Assembly: GCF_019264485.1 (NCBI RefSeq)
Contig: NZ_JAHVAA010000014.1
Coordinates: forward strand, 620,001 to 684,000
Source: Sediminibacterium sp.
GTDB taxonomy: Bacteria > Bacteroidota > Bacteroidia > Chitinophagales > Chitinophagaceae
Direction: 5' to 3'
Length of the DNA stretch: 64,000 nt
Shown: positions 26,725 through 35,378 of the stretch, one piece after another
Layout of the letters: each line of letters opens with the position of its first letter
How positions within the stretch are numbered: the stretch's first letter is position 1
The notes under the pieces: model-generated
The model's input: only the letters and a program-made list of their open reading frames with translations
What the model was told of the DNA's origin: nothing
The model's database searches: none
Program-made: the position numbers and the translations under genes

Positions 26725-27591
26725 CTATATCTGAAACCGACTCATATATCCTGCATTTGCCTGTGCACTTTCCATAGGGTTGGTACCGGTGAATGCTTCC
26801 TGTTCTACGATAAAGTTGTTCAGCCCGTATTTAGCACCTTCACCCAGAATAGATTTGAAGTCAATAGTACCTTTACCAATCTGGCACGACTCATTTCCTT
26901 TGGCTGTTTTAGTCAGGTCTTTTACATGACATAAACGGAAACGGTTGGGATATTTTTTGAACCAGGCTTTAGGATCTTCACCTGCTGCTACAACCCAGTA
27001 AATATCCATTTCAAAATCAACCAGGTTTTTATCCGTTCCTTCCATCATTACTACCTGTGGCACCTGGCCGTCAAGTACCTTGAATGAATAGTCGTGGTTA
27101 TGATAGGCAAACCGTATTCCATTCTTTTTGGCTATTTCGCCCGATTTATTGAATTCATCATTAAAGCGTTTGAAATCATCAATTGACTTTTGAGGACCTT
27201 TCCATGGGCAGATCAGGTACGACATTCCGATCTCTGCTGCTTCAGCCGATTTACGTTCAAATTCAACAGTATTGTTACAGTGTGATGATACGATTTTCAT
27301 ACCCAGATCATCCATCAGTTTTTTGAATTCGGTATTCTTCATACCCCAGAAAAACCCTTTAGGACCTTCAAAGCTTTCTATTTGCTTATAGCCATAGGAA
27401 GACAGTTTGGTAAGGGTATCTTTTGCGTCAGCAAACATGGCTTCTTTTACTGTCCATAGCTGAATACCAAATGAGCCGATCGGTTTATATGCCAGCTCAT
27501 CCAGTATAGACGATTTACCCGCAAAAGGAAGAGATACTGCTGCTGCCGCAAAACCTGTATTACGAAGAAAGTCTCTGCGATTGATTGACAT
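26725..27591 (-). CDS. Exported sugar phosphate isomerase/epimerase-type protein
   Basis: 288 aa. A Tat signal (INRRDFLRNTGFAAAAVS) precedes an AP-endonuclease-2-like TIM barrel: SFGIQLWTVKEAM, VSSHCNNTVEFE, FAYHNHDYSFK with the metal-ligand histidine region and DFEMDIYWVVAAGEDP. These barrels bind a divalent metal and isomerise, epimerise or eliminate sugar substrates; exported ones occur with keto-sugar lyases. Located in the sugar island, next to a subunit-3 gene on the same strand. Confidence 0.88.
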   Translation of the reverse strand: MSINRRDFLRNTGFAAAAVSLPFAGKSSILDELAYKPIGSFGIQLWTVKEAMFADAKDTLTKLSSYGYKQIESFEGPKGFFWGMKNTEFKKLMDDLGMKIVSSHCNNTVEFERKSAEAAEIGMSYLICPWKGPQKSIDDFKRFNDEFNKSGEIAKKNGIRFAYHNHDYSFKVLDGQVPQVVMMEGTDKNLVDFEMDIYWVVAAGEDPKAWFKKYPNRFRLCHVKDLTKTAKGNESCQIGKGTIDFKSILGEGAKYGLNNFIVEQEAFTGTNPMESAQANAGYMSRFQI

Positions 27592-27617
27592 GGTTTGTAA
27601 GATTATAGATTAGAAAG

Positions 27618-27668
27618 AAAATTAAAAAGCTAAAAGTCTCCAAAGGAGTCCTTTAACTTTTTAATTTT
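27618..27668. repeat. 12-bp inverted repeat, family D
   Basis: aaaattaaaaag (27618-27629) pairs perfectly with 27657-27668. Inside it is a second small hairpin, ctcc (27638-27641) with ggag (27645-27648). The inner ggagtcctt word also occurs at 13951. It lies between tandem minus-strand genes. Confidence 0.65.
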
Positions 27669-27678
27669 GATTTTATAC

Positions 27679-28242
27679 TTATCCCCAGGCTTTATCGCCT
27701 TTATTATAAGGAATACAACCTTCATATTTACCAGGTATAGCTACATAACGCAGTGCTTTCGTAGCCCCTACTTCCGATGTAAAGAACCCGAAAAGGGTAA
27801 GCTCTTTATACATCCTGAAATAATGATTTGGATCTTCCTGCTTTTTGTTTTTCTGGTATTCTTTTGCTTCTTTATCTATATCAACCAGTAAAGCATTTCT
27901 TTCTGCCGGGGTACTTTCCAGGAAGGTTTTATTGTTTTTCTTTTTACTGGCTTCATCCAGTTTTTTGAATCCTTCTTTGAAAATTACCTGGTCTTTGGCT
28001 TCGTAACAATCTGTAACATATACCGACATAAATTCGCCTACTTTGGCTTCTTTGGCGCCGGGTGTAGTGGTTGCCGGTAAAATAGTTTCTCCTACTTCAT
28101 TCAGGAAATTAATTTCTTCCGGAGAAAAGCTGATACCACTATCTGTGCCACTGGTTTTACAACCGGTTAGAAAAGCGGTAGAACCGATTAATGTTCCCCC
28201 AAGCAGCAATGCTACGCTGGAAAGGGCTTCTCTTCTATTCAT
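27679..28242 (-). CDS. Gluconate 2-dehydrogenase subunit 3 family protein
   Basis: 187 aa. The N-terminus MNRREALSSVALLLGGTLIG has a twin-arginine motif, ending in a lipobox-like LTGC near residue 28. The mature part FSPEEINFLNEVGETILPAT and CYEAKDQVIFKEGFKKLDEA is that of the Gluconate_2-dh3 family, the small partner of membrane or periplasmic GMC dehydrogenases. It probably carries the Tat signal for the GMC flavoprotein encoded next, which has none of its own. The GMC gene ends 93 nt upstream on the same strand. Confidence 0.9.
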   Translation of the reverse strand: MNRREALSSVALLLGGTLIGSTAFLTGCKTSGTDSGISFSPEEINFLNEVGETILPATTTPGAKEAKVGEFMSVYVTDCYEAKDQVIFKEGFKKLDEASKKKNNKTFLESTPAERNALLVDIDKEAKEYQKNKKQEDPNHYFRMYKELTLFGFFTSEVGATKALRYVAIPGKYEGCIPYNKGDKAWG

Positions 28243-28263
28243 GGTAATGAGTTTTGAGTGTTC

Positions 28264-28327
28264 GTGAATGGTGAACGGTGAATGGTGAATCTTGGTTTCT
28301 ATTGACCATTCACCATTGACTATTCAC
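28264..28327. repeat. 27-bp imperfect inverted repeat, family B (gaatggtgaa)
   Basis: The arms 28264-28290 and 28301-28327 pair at 23 of 27 positions. Each is built from gtgaatg-type words repeated about three times. It lies between the GMC and subunit-3 genes. Confidence 0.85.
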
Positions 28328-28334
28328 CTTTCTC

Positions 28335-30014
28335 TTATAAATTTTGTTTCTTCAATTCAGTCACTGCATGGTCTGCTGCGCGGGCAGTAAAGGCCATATA
28401 GGTGAGTGATGGGTTTACACAGGCTCCTGATGTCATAAATGCGCCATCGGTAATGTATACATTGGGTGCATCCCAAACCTGGTTGAATTTATTAACAACC
28501 GAAGTCTTTGGATCATGTCCCATACGAGCCGTGCCCATTTCATGGATACCACGACCCAGAATGCCATTACCCTCATAACCATTTACATCTTTCACACCTG
28601 CATTGGTGAGTATTTCAATGGCGTCCTTCTGCATGTCTTTTCTCATTTTGATTTCGTTCTCTTTCAGTTCACAATCAAACGACAGTACTGGCAGCCCCCA
28701 TTTATCTTTTACATTTTTATCGAGGGTTATTTTGTTGTTGTGGTCTGGTAATACTTCTCCAAAGCCCATCATACCAAAGGTCCAACCACCTGGTTCTGTA
28801 AGGGCATCTTTAAAGTCTGCTCCAATACTCAATTCAGCCACATCGCGTCCCCATCCCTGGCGTGAAGCACTTCCCTGATAACCAAAGCCACGCAAATAAT
28901 CGCGCTTATCTCCATTGATATTCTGGAAACGTGGTACATAGATACCATTCGCCCTGCGACCGAAATAGTATTTGTCTTCATAACCTTCTACACGTCCGCC
29001 TGCACCTACGCCTAAATGGTGGTCCATCACATTATGTCCCAGCTCTCCGCTGCTGCTACCCAAACCATCGGGCCATACATCGGTTGCAGAATTCATCAGT
29101 ATCCATGAAGTATTCAATGCAGAAGCATTCAGGAAAACGATCTTCGCATTGAAGGTGTATGTTTTATTGGTTTCGGCATCAATGATTTCTACACCTGTTG
29201 CACGCTTCTTATCCTTATCGTATAGAACCCTTGTTACAATAGACCATGGGCGCAGTGTAAGGTTACCTGTTTTCATGGCAGCCGGCAAGGTAGAAGATTG
29301 TGTGCTGAAATAAGCACCAAACGGACATCCCAGCCAGCATTTATTTCTGTACTGACAGTTGGTACGTCCTTCATGCTCCTGTGTAAGATTGGCTACACGA
29401 CCAATGATCATTTGGCGCTGATTCTTATAATACTCCTTGATTCGCTTGGCCAGGTCTTTTTCCACACAGTTGAGTTCCATGGGCGGAAGAAAGTCGCTGT
29501 CGGGTAAATGTGGCAATCCTTCCTTGCTGCCACTGATACCTGCAAATCTTTCTACGTATGTGTACCATTTTTCAATGTCTTTGTAACGAACAGGCCAGTC
29601 AACAGCCACCCCGTCTTTTGCATTGGCTTCAAAATCCAGATCGCTCCAGCGATAGCTTTGTCTGCCCCACATCAGTGAACGACCTCCTACATGATAACCA
29701 CGGAACCAGTCGAACCTTTTTACTTCCGTGTAAGGGCTTTCCTTTTCATTCACCCAGAAATCAAGGTTGGTTTCATTCAAAGGATAATCGCGTTTCAGTA
29801 CCGGATAATCATTGATCATCTGTTGGGTTCTTCTGCCACGATGCGGGTAATCCCATGATTCCTTGTTGGCGTTAACATAGTCTTTAATGTGCTCAATGTT
29901 TCGCCCACGTTCAAGCAGGAGTACTTTAAGCCCCTTTTCGGTAAGCTCTTTGGCGGCCCAACCGCCACTGATTCCTGAGCCTACAACGATTGCGTCATAA
30001 TTTTGATCGGCCAT
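28335..30014 (-). CDS. GMC family oxidoreductase, likely glycoside 3-dehydrogenase
   Basis: 559 aa from MADQNYDAIVVGSG at 30014; the longer frame to 30101 runs through a word-repeat hairpin. The FAD-binding motif IVVGSGISGGWAAKEL and C-terminal HEMGTARMGHD, then NPSLTYMAFTARAADH, are GMC signatures with the catalytic histidine. C220, C226 and C230 (Cx5CxxxC) resemble the iron-sulfur ligands of FAD glucose dehydrogenase alpha subunits. With the subunit-3 protein and a cytochrome c lipoprotein nearby, oxidation of a sugar at C3 with electrons to the respiratory chain is the best guess. Confidence 0.88.
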   Translation of the reverse strand: MADQNYDAIVVGSGISGGWAAKELTEKGLKVLLLERGRNIEHIKDYVNANKESWDYPHRGRRTQQMINDYPVLKRDYPLNETNLDFWVNEKESPYTEVKRFDWFRGYHVGGRSLMWGRQSYRWSDLDFEANAKDGVAVDWPVRYKDIEKWYTYVERFAGISGSKEGLPHLPDSDFLPPMELNCVEKDLAKRIKEYYKNQRQMIIGRVANLTQEHEGRTNCQYRNKCWLGCPFGAYFSTQSSTLPAAMKTGNLTLRPWSIVTRVLYDKDKKRATGVEIIDAETNKTYTFNAKIVFLNASALNTSWILMNSATDVWPDGLGSSSGELGHNVMDHHLGVGAGGRVEGYEDKYYFGRRANGIYVPRFQNINGDKRDYLRGFGYQGSASRQGWGRDVAELSIGADFKDALTEPGGWTFGMMGFGEVLPDHNNKITLDKNVKDKWGLPVLSFDCELKENEIKMRKDMQKDAIEILTNAGVKDVNGYEGNGILGRGIHEMGTARMGHDPKTSVVNKFNQVWDAPNVYITDGAFMTSGACVNPSLTYMAFTARAADHAVTELKKQNL

Positions 30015-30054
30015 GGTCTGTTTGTTTATGAAGGTTTGTGGTTTGTATATCAGT

Positions 30055-30117
30055 CCATGGACCATAGTCGATGGACCATAGTTTATTTTTCTTCTTTCCA
30101 TGGACTATGGACCATGG
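30055..30117. repeat. 20-bp inverted repeat, family F (ccatggaccat)
   Basis: Arms 30055-30074 and 30098-30117 pair at 18 of 20 positions. Words of the type ccatgg and ccatag repeat in both arms. It lies just upstream of the GMC start and after the isomerase gene on the same strand. A related hairpin lies at 58430-58461. Confidence 0.85.
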
Positions 30118-30132
30118 ATAACCTCACTATTA

Positions 30133-31026
30133 TCACACATCACATATCTGAATCGCTTTACGGAGCGAGCCTAATTTATCATTGCCTGTCGGAATAAACT
30201 CCTGTGCTACATATTGTTTAAATCCAGTTTCTACAATCGCTTTCATAATAGCCGGATAATACAGTTCCTGCGACTCATCTATTTCATGACGACCCGGAAC
30301 ACCTGCTGTATGATAATGCCCGAAATACTGGTGATCTTTTTTTATGGTTCTGATGATATCACCTTCATTGATCTGCATATGATAGATATCATACAACAGT
30401 TTGAAATTAGGAGAACCCAGTCTTTTACATAATTCAACACCCCAGGCAGAACTATCGCACATATAATCTTTATGATCAACCTTGCTGTTAAAAAGCTCCA
30501 TCTGAATAACCACTCCTTTCTTTTCTGCCAGCGACATAATCTGTTTCAAGCCTTCCACACAGTTTTTTAAACCTGTTTCTTCATCCATACCATTCCTGTT
30601 ACCACTGAAACAAATAAGATTGGTATAACCAGCTTTAGCCACCAGTTCAATGTGATCCGTATAATTTTTTATCAGGGTTGAATGGTACTGTGGGTCATTC
30701 CATCCCTTAACTAGACCAATCTCCGCACCATTACACATGGTAGAGATAAGGTTATGCTTTTTCAGAGTACCCCAGTCTTTGGGACCTACCAGATCAATAC
30801 CTACCAGTCCCAATTCTTTTACAATGCTGCACAACTCATCCAGTGGAATATAATCGTAGCACCATCTGCAGACAGAGTGATTGATATTACCTTTTAATGG
30901 TTGCATGGATAAATCTTTGGATGATTCGGTTGATGTAAAAGAAGATATTGTTGTTCCGGTTGCCAATAAAGCAGAACCGGTAAGCAATTGTTTGATTGTT
31001 TTTCTTCTGTTAGAATCTGTTCCCAT
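30133..31026 (-). CDS. Exported hydroxypyruvate isomerase-like TIM barrel
   Basis: 297 aa. A Tat-like N-terminus (NRRKTIKQLLTGSALLATG) precedes an AP-endonuclease-2-like barrel closest in appearance to Hyi: NHSVCRWCYDYIPLDELC, LVGIDLVGPKDW, KGVVIQMELFNSKVDH and YFGHYHTAGVPGRHEID. The metal-binding glutamates and histidine of that family are present (ELFN, HYHTAG). The true substrate is unknown; the location inside the sugar island points to a keto sugar. Its start lies 40 nt from the MFS transporter stop, so they may share a transcript. Confidence 0.87.
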   Translation of the reverse strand: MGTDSNRRKTIKQLLTGSALLATGTTISSFTSTESSKDLSMQPLKGNINHSVCRWCYDYIPLDELCSIVKELGLVGIDLVGPKDWGTLKKHNLISTMCNGAEIGLVKGWNDPQYHSTLIKNYTDHIELVAKAGYTNLICFSGNRNGMDEETGLKNCVEGLKQIMSLAEKKGVVIQMELFNSKVDHKDYMCDSSAWGVELCKRLGSPNFKLLYDIYHMQINEGDIIRTIKKDHQYFGHYHTAGVPGRHEIDESQELYYPAIMKAIVETGFKQYVAQEFIPTGNDKLGSLRKAIQICDV

Positions 31027-31066
31027 AGTAAGCCATTTCGCAGGTAATAAATGTAAGCATTAATGT

Positions 31067-32350
31067 TTAACCAATGTTTGCTGTCGGTGAATTTGCCTTG
31101 CTTTTATTCCGCATATAAATCAATAATCCGGCAAAAGCCACGGATAAAATTATAGGTATTACAAGCGTTGCATTTAATACTTCCGGGCCTGCCAGTTTTT
31201 TAGCTTCGCCCAATACATTCGCCATTTCTGTACCCGCCGCTGCATTGGAATAGTCGGCCAGGCTGGCACCTGCAGGAAGTTTGGCGGCCAGTAGATTATC
31301 ATAATACCCGCTCATAAAAATCATATACACCGAAACGGCAAACATGCCTGCACCACCCATAAGGTTCAGCCCTACTGCACCTGTTTTAGGCAGGTTCTCC
31401 GATACAAAACCCAGCATAGTTGGCCAGAAATAGCAAACACCCATACCAAATACAATCGCCCCTACAAACAGCATATTTCCTGTGGTATGTCCCATAAGGT
31501 ATAAACCTGCTGCCGATAAAACTGCGGAAATCAGCAAAACACCTACAGGAGAAAAGCGGTGTACAACAGGTTCTGCAAATGCGCGGCCCAATACCATGAT
31601 ACCGGTTTCTATGGTAAGTAAAAGAATGGCATTATCTGAAACATTTTTAAGCAGTACATCTATCCACTGCCCCGTAAAAAGCTCAGTGATAGCTGTACCA
31701 AACATGAGAATGATCATAAAAATAAACAGCGGGTTCAATAAAGATTTATACATCTCGGCTGTTGATACACCACTGGCAACCCTTTCTGTAACAGGGAAAC
31801 TGAGTTTACTGAACAGGTAGCCATAAAGAATGGTAGGAATAAGCATCAACCCTACCTGTATCTGCCATCCGATACCTGCTTTATCCAGGAAATAAACAAT
31901 CAGTGTACCAATTACAATACCACCGGGAAACCATAAATGGAAATGGTTGAGTTTGGTGGTTTTATTATCGGAGTAAATAGTAGCTACCAAAGGATTACAG
32001 GCTGCTTCTACTGTTCCGTTGGCAATACCAACACAGAGTGTTGATATGAAGAGTGTCCAGTAACCCCCTGCAAAAACGGTGAGTACAATACCTGCCAGGT
32101 GAAACAGGAATGCTACAATGAGCAGTCGTTTCATACCAATAATATCAACTACAAAACCTCCTATAACCACTGCCAGCGGGAAACCCCAGAAAGCGGTGGC
32201 AGCAATGGTGCCTAACTGAGCCGCATTTAATTCAAATTCTACACCAAGGCGACCAAGTATGCCTGCACGAATACCAAATGAAAGAGAAGTTACCAATAAC
32301 GCCAGGCAGCTGGCAACAAATAATTGTTGACGTTGGGGAGTGGCTTGCAT
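31067..32350 (-). CDS. MFS sugar transporter (FucP/UhpC-like)
   Basis: 427 aa with about twelve hydrophobic spans. The N-terminal half, FGIRAGILGRLGVEFELN, GFPLAVVIGGFVVDIIGMKR and CVGIANGTVEAACNPLVATIY, fits the MFS of the sugar/fucose permease type. The NxTVEAACNPL segment is typical. It would import a mono- or disaccharide, here probably the product made in the periplasm by the island. It is transcribed divergently from the Gfo/Idh/MocA gene at 32579, with putative operators between. Confidence 0.9.
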   Translation of the reverse strand: MQATPQRQQLFVASCLALLVTSLSFGIRAGILGRLGVEFELNAAQLGTIAATAFWGFPLAVVIGGFVVDIIGMKRLLIVAFLFHLAGIVLTVFAGGYWTLFISTLCVGIANGTVEAACNPLVATIYSDNKTTKLNHFHLWFPGGIVIGTLIVYFLDKAGIGWQIQVGLMLIPTILYGYLFSKLSFPVTERVASGVSTAEMYKSLLNPLFIFMIILMFGTAITELFTGQWIDVLLKNVSDNAILLLTIETGIMVLGRAFAEPVVHRFSPVGVLLISAVLSAAGLYLMGHTTGNMLFVGAIVFGMGVCYFWPTMLGFVSENLPKTGAVGLNLMGGAGMFAVSVYMIFMSGYYDNLLAAKLPAGASLADYSNAAAGTEMANVLGEAKKLAGPEVLNATLVIPIILSVAFAGLLIYMRNKSKANSPTANIG

Positions 32351-32456
32351 ATCGTTTAAGTTGTTAGTTGAAATAAGCCATTAAATGTAATTTTATTTTC
32401 AAACAAAGAGTGAAAAAATTTTTACCGATTTGCGGGTTATTTCAGCGGTTTTTCCG

Positions 32457-32466
32457 CAAACGTTTG
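32457..32466. promoter_or_regulatory. Candidate LacI-family operator
   Basis: caaacgtttg is a perfect 10-bp palindrome with a central CpG, the usual centre of LacI/GalR operators. It lies in the 228-nt divergent region between the MFS gene and the cytoplasmic Gfo/Idh/MocA gene. No regulator gene of this family is seen in the window. Confidence 0.4.
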
Positions 32467-32533
32467 TGTTGATTTAACTATCTCAAAATGATAAAATTTC
32501 TCTGGCGTCTATTTTTTTAATAACCTTACATCC

Positions 32534-32548
32534 CTGAAACGATTTCAG
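32534..32548. promoter_or_regulatory. Second candidate operator palindrome
   Basis: ctgaaacgatttcag is an exact 6+3+6 inverted repeat 31 nt before the start codon at 32579. Its gaaacg centre resembles the palindrome at 32457, which may mean one regulator binds both. Confidence 0.35.
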
Positions 32549-32578
32549 TAATAACCTGAACCTATAAAATAAAATCAC

Positions 32579-33745
32579 ATGAACCGAAAACTCAGGATGG
32601 GAATGGTTGGTGGAGGTAAAGATGCATTCATCGGTGCCATTCATCGCCTGGCCGCCAATATGGATGGGTTGATAGAAGTATGCTGCGGCGCACTCAGTAT
32701 TAACCCCGACATAGCAAAAGACTCAGGTCGTTCATTGTTTCTTCCCGAAGACAGGACTTACCTGAATTATGAAGAGATGATCAGCAAAGAGAGCCAGTTA
32801 CCGGCAGATAAGCGTATGGATTTTGTAACAATTGTTACCCCCAATTTCGCACACTTTGCACCAGCCATGATGGCACTGGATCATGGTTTTCATGTGGTAA
32901 TTGAAAAACCGATCGCTTTTACACTCGATGAAGCCAGACAGCTTCACCAGAAAGTACAGGAAACAGGTTTGATACTTTGTTTAACGCATACTTATTCCGG
33001 TTATCCAATGGTAAAACAAGCCCGTGCCATGGTAGCGGGTGGAGTGCTGGGCAAAATCCGAAAAGTATGGGTTGAATATCCGCAGGGATGGCTGAGCAAA
33101 TTATCGGAAAGAGAAGGCAATGCTCAGGCCGCCTGGAGAACCGATCCTAAAAAGTCGGGTAAAGCAGGTGCTATGGGAGATATAGGTACACATGCTGCAC
33201 ATCTTGCAGAATATATAACCGGTGCAGAGATTACACATTTATGCGCCGATCTCAATGCATTGGTAGAAGGTCGTTTACTCGATGACGATGGTAACGTATT
33301 GCTCCGTATGAGCAATGGAGCACGTGGTGTACTGATGGCTTCGCAGGTAGCAGCCGGTGAAGAAAATGCTCTTAAAATTCGGGTGTATGGAGAAAAGGGC
33401 GGAATTGAATGGGCACAGCATGAACCCAATACCTTACTGGTAAAATGGCTCGATCAGCCCACACAGATTTTACGCGCCGGGGGTAATTATGGCGACAGGC
33501 TTAGTTCATTTGCCACACATAATTGCAGAACACCGGGTGGACATCCGGAAGGATACCTTGAAGCTTTTGCCAATATCTATCGCAATTTTGCTTTAACATT
33601 ATCTGCCCGTATCGACGGTACTACAGCAACCGCAGAAATGCTCGACTTCCCCAATACCAATGATGGATTAAGAGGAATGGCATTTATTGACAATGTAGTA
33701 GCATCTGCCGCATCGGATGTAAAATGGACGGAATACAGGATATAA
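32579..33745 (+). CDS. Cytoplasmic Gfo/Idh/MocA oxidoreductase
   Basis: 388 aa, no signal peptide. It has the NAD(P)-binding fold (LRMGMVGGGKDAFIG), the EKP motif (VVIEKPIAFTLDEARQ) with the catalytic-region lysine, and AMGDIGTHAAHLAEYI. It lacks the export signal of the enzyme at 25148. It would reduce a keto sugar or oxidise a sugar inside the cell, completing a cycle of which the periplasmic part is encoded nearby. Start at the ATG at 32579, just behind an operator-like palindrome. Confidence 0.92.
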   Translation: MNRKLRMGMVGGGKDAFIGAIHRLAANMDGLIEVCCGALSINPDIAKDSGRSLFLPEDRTYLNYEEMISKESQLPADKRMDFVTIVTPNFAHFAPAMMALDHGFHVVIEKPIAFTLDEARQLHQKVQETGLILCLTHTYSGYPMVKQARAMVAGGVLGKIRKVWVEYPQGWLSKLSEREGNAQAAWRTDPKKSGKAGAMGDIGTHAAHLAEYITGAEITHLCADLNALVEGRLLDDDGNVLLRMSNGARGVLMASQVAAGEENALKIRVYGEKGGIEWAQHEPNTLLVKWLDQPTQILRAGGNYGDRLSSFATHNCRTPGGHPEGYLEAFANIYRNFALTLSARIDGTTATAEMLDFPNTNDGLRGMAFIDNVVASAASDVKWTEYRI

Positions 33746-33750
33746 TTAAA

Positions 33751-33809
33751 AATTCAAAAGCCAAAATTCAAAAACTAAAATACCCCCTCTGAATTTTGAC
33801 TTTTGAATT
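33751..33809. repeat. 20-bp inverted repeat, family D (aattcaaaa)
   Basis: aattcaaaagccaaaattca (33751-33770) pairs with 33790-33809 with one mismatch, loop 19 nt. Words gaattttg and cttttgaattttg extend past both arms. It lies between tandem genes. Confidence 0.9.
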
Positions 33810-33839
33810 TTGATTTTTTAATCTTTTACTCTCATTATT

Positions 33840-34898
33840 ATGACCACCATCAAAGGTCCCGGTATTTTTCTTGCACAATTTCTGGGAGATACTGCCCCAT
33901 TCAATTCTTTGGAGAGTATCTGTAAATGGGCTGCCTCATTGGGTTTTACGGGTGTGCAGATACCTACCTGGGATGCCCGTTGTATTGACCTGAAAAAAGC
34001 TGCCGAAAGTAAAACCTATGCCGACGAGTTGAAAGGTATAGTAGAAGCCGCAGGTTTACAGATCACCGAATTATCTACTCATTTACAGGGGCAACTGGTA
34101 GCTGTTCATCCTGCCTATGATGTAATGTTTGATGGTTTTGCGCCTGAAAATGTACGTGGTAATGCCAAAGCCAGAACCGAATGGGCCGTTCAGCAATTAA
34201 AATATGCCGCCAAAGCTTCTGCCAATCTTGGATTGGATGCACACGCTACTTTTAGTGGTGCCTTATTGTGGCACACAGTTTATCCATGGCCACAACGTCC
34301 GGCCGGACTCGTTGAAACAGGTTTTACAGAACTCGCCAACAGATGGAAGCCCATACTGGATGTATTTGATGAGAATGGTGTAGATCTTTGTTATGAAATA
34401 CATCCCGGTGAAGACCTTCATGATGGTATCAGTTATGAAATGTTCCTGGAGAAAGTAAACAATCATCCGCGAGCCTGTTTGCTTTTCGATCCCTCACATT
34501 TTGTTTTACAGTGCCTGGATTATCTCAGTTATATTGACCATTACCATGAACGTATCCGTATGTTTCATGTAAAAGACGCAGAGTTTAATCCGAGCGGTAA
34601 ACAGGGGGTGTATGGTGGGTATCAAAGCTGGATCAACCGTGCAGGACGTTTTCGTTCATTGGGTGATGGACAGGTAGATTTTGGTGCCATCTTCAGTAAA
34701 CTGGCAGCATATAATTATAAAGGCTGGGCCGTAATGGAATGGGAATGTGCTATTAAACACCCTGAAACAGGTGCTGCAGAAGGTGCTCCCTTTATTAAAA
34801 AACACATTATTAAAGTAACCGACAAAGCTTTTGATGATTTCGCAGGAACAGGTTCTGATGAAAATTTCAATCGCCGTATTCTGGGAATCAATGAATAA
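33840..34898 (+). CDS. Cytoplasmic sugar phosphate isomerase/epimerase
   Basis: 352 aa, no signal peptide. An AP-endonuclease-2-like barrel: GVQIPTWDARCIDLKKA, ITELSTHLQGQLVAVHPA, VDLCYEIHPGEDLHDG with the ligand glutamate and histidine, LLFDPSHFVLQCLD and MFHVKDAEF. Longer than the exported barrels, and with the extended insert seen in xylose-isomerase-like sugar epimerases of Bacteroidota. It would act on an imported keto sugar or its phosphate, together with the adjacent cytoplasmic oxidoreductase. Separated from it by a family D hairpin. Confidence 0.9.
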   Translation: MTTIKGPGIFLAQFLGDTAPFNSLESICKWAASLGFTGVQIPTWDARCIDLKKAAESKTYADELKGIVEAAGLQITELSTHLQGQLVAVHPAYDVMFDGFAPENVRGNAKARTEWAVQQLKYAAKASANLGLDAHATFSGALLWHTVYPWPQRPAGLVETGFTELANRWKPILDVFDENGVDLCYEIHPGEDLHDGISYEMFLEKVNNHPRACLLFDPSHFVLQCLDYLSYIDHYHERIRMFHVKDAEFNPSGKQGVYGGYQSWINRAGRFRSLGDGQVDFGAIFSKLAAYNYKGWAVMEWECAIKHPETGAAEGAPFIKKHIIKVTDKAFDDFAGTGSDENFNRRILGINE

Positions 34899-34904
34899 CT
34901 TAGC

Positions 34905-34963
34905 GTGAATGGTGAATGGTCAATTGCGGATCTATGACTACTCATTAACGATTCACCATTCAC
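34905..34963. repeat. 13-bp inverted repeat, family B
   Basis: gtgaatggtgaat (34905-34917) pairs perfectly with 34951-34963, spacer 33 nt. The same words form the arm of the hairpin at 28264. It lies between the isomerase and cytochrome genes. Confidence 0.85.
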
Positions 34964-34991
34964 AAATAACCAAACCACAAAACCATAAACC

Positions 34992-35378
34992 GTGAAAAAG
35001 TACTTAGTATCCCTTTCCCTGCTGGCCCTGATGGCGGCATGCGGAGGTAACGAAGAGAAAAAAGACACCGCAGCCGCACCTGCTGTCACTGCTTCAGATG
35101 ATTTAAGCAGTAATCCAGATTATGTAAAAGGATTGGAACTGATTGGCAAATCAGACTGTCTTACTTGTCACAAAGTAAGTGATAAACTCATCGGACCATC
35201 TTATAAAGAAGTGGCTGAGAAATATGAAAATACAGATGAAAATATAACCATGCTGGCTGGCAAAATTATCAAAGGCGGACAGGGTGTTTGGGGTGCTGTG
35301 CCTATGACTGGGCATCCCGGTATCACTGAAGATGATGCCAAAGCCATGGTAAAATATATTTTCCTCTTAAAGAAATAA
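34992..35378 (+). CDS. Class I cytochrome c lipoprotein
   Basis: 128 aa, starting with GTG. A lipobox LMAAC at residue 17 anchors it in the envelope. A single c-type heme site C56-LT-C59-H60 is followed by IGPSYKEVAEKY and an axial methionine at about residue 105 (VPMTGHPG). This fits the small cytochrome that takes electrons from GMC/subunit-3 dehydrogenases. Its stop is immediately followed by the next start (ATG at 35379). Confidence 0.92.
   Translation: MKKYLVSLSLLALMAACGGNEEKKDTAAAPAVTASDDLSSNPDYVKGLELIGKSDCLTCHKVSDKLIGPSYKEVAEKYENTDENITMLAGKIIKGGQGVWGAVPMTGHPGITEDDAKAMVKYIFLLKK

Noticed and set aside
30015-30101. Longer start for the GMC oxidoreductase
   Set aside because: The extra 29 codons are translated from the word-repeat hairpin and give no signal peptide; MADQNYDAIVVGSG is the natural start.
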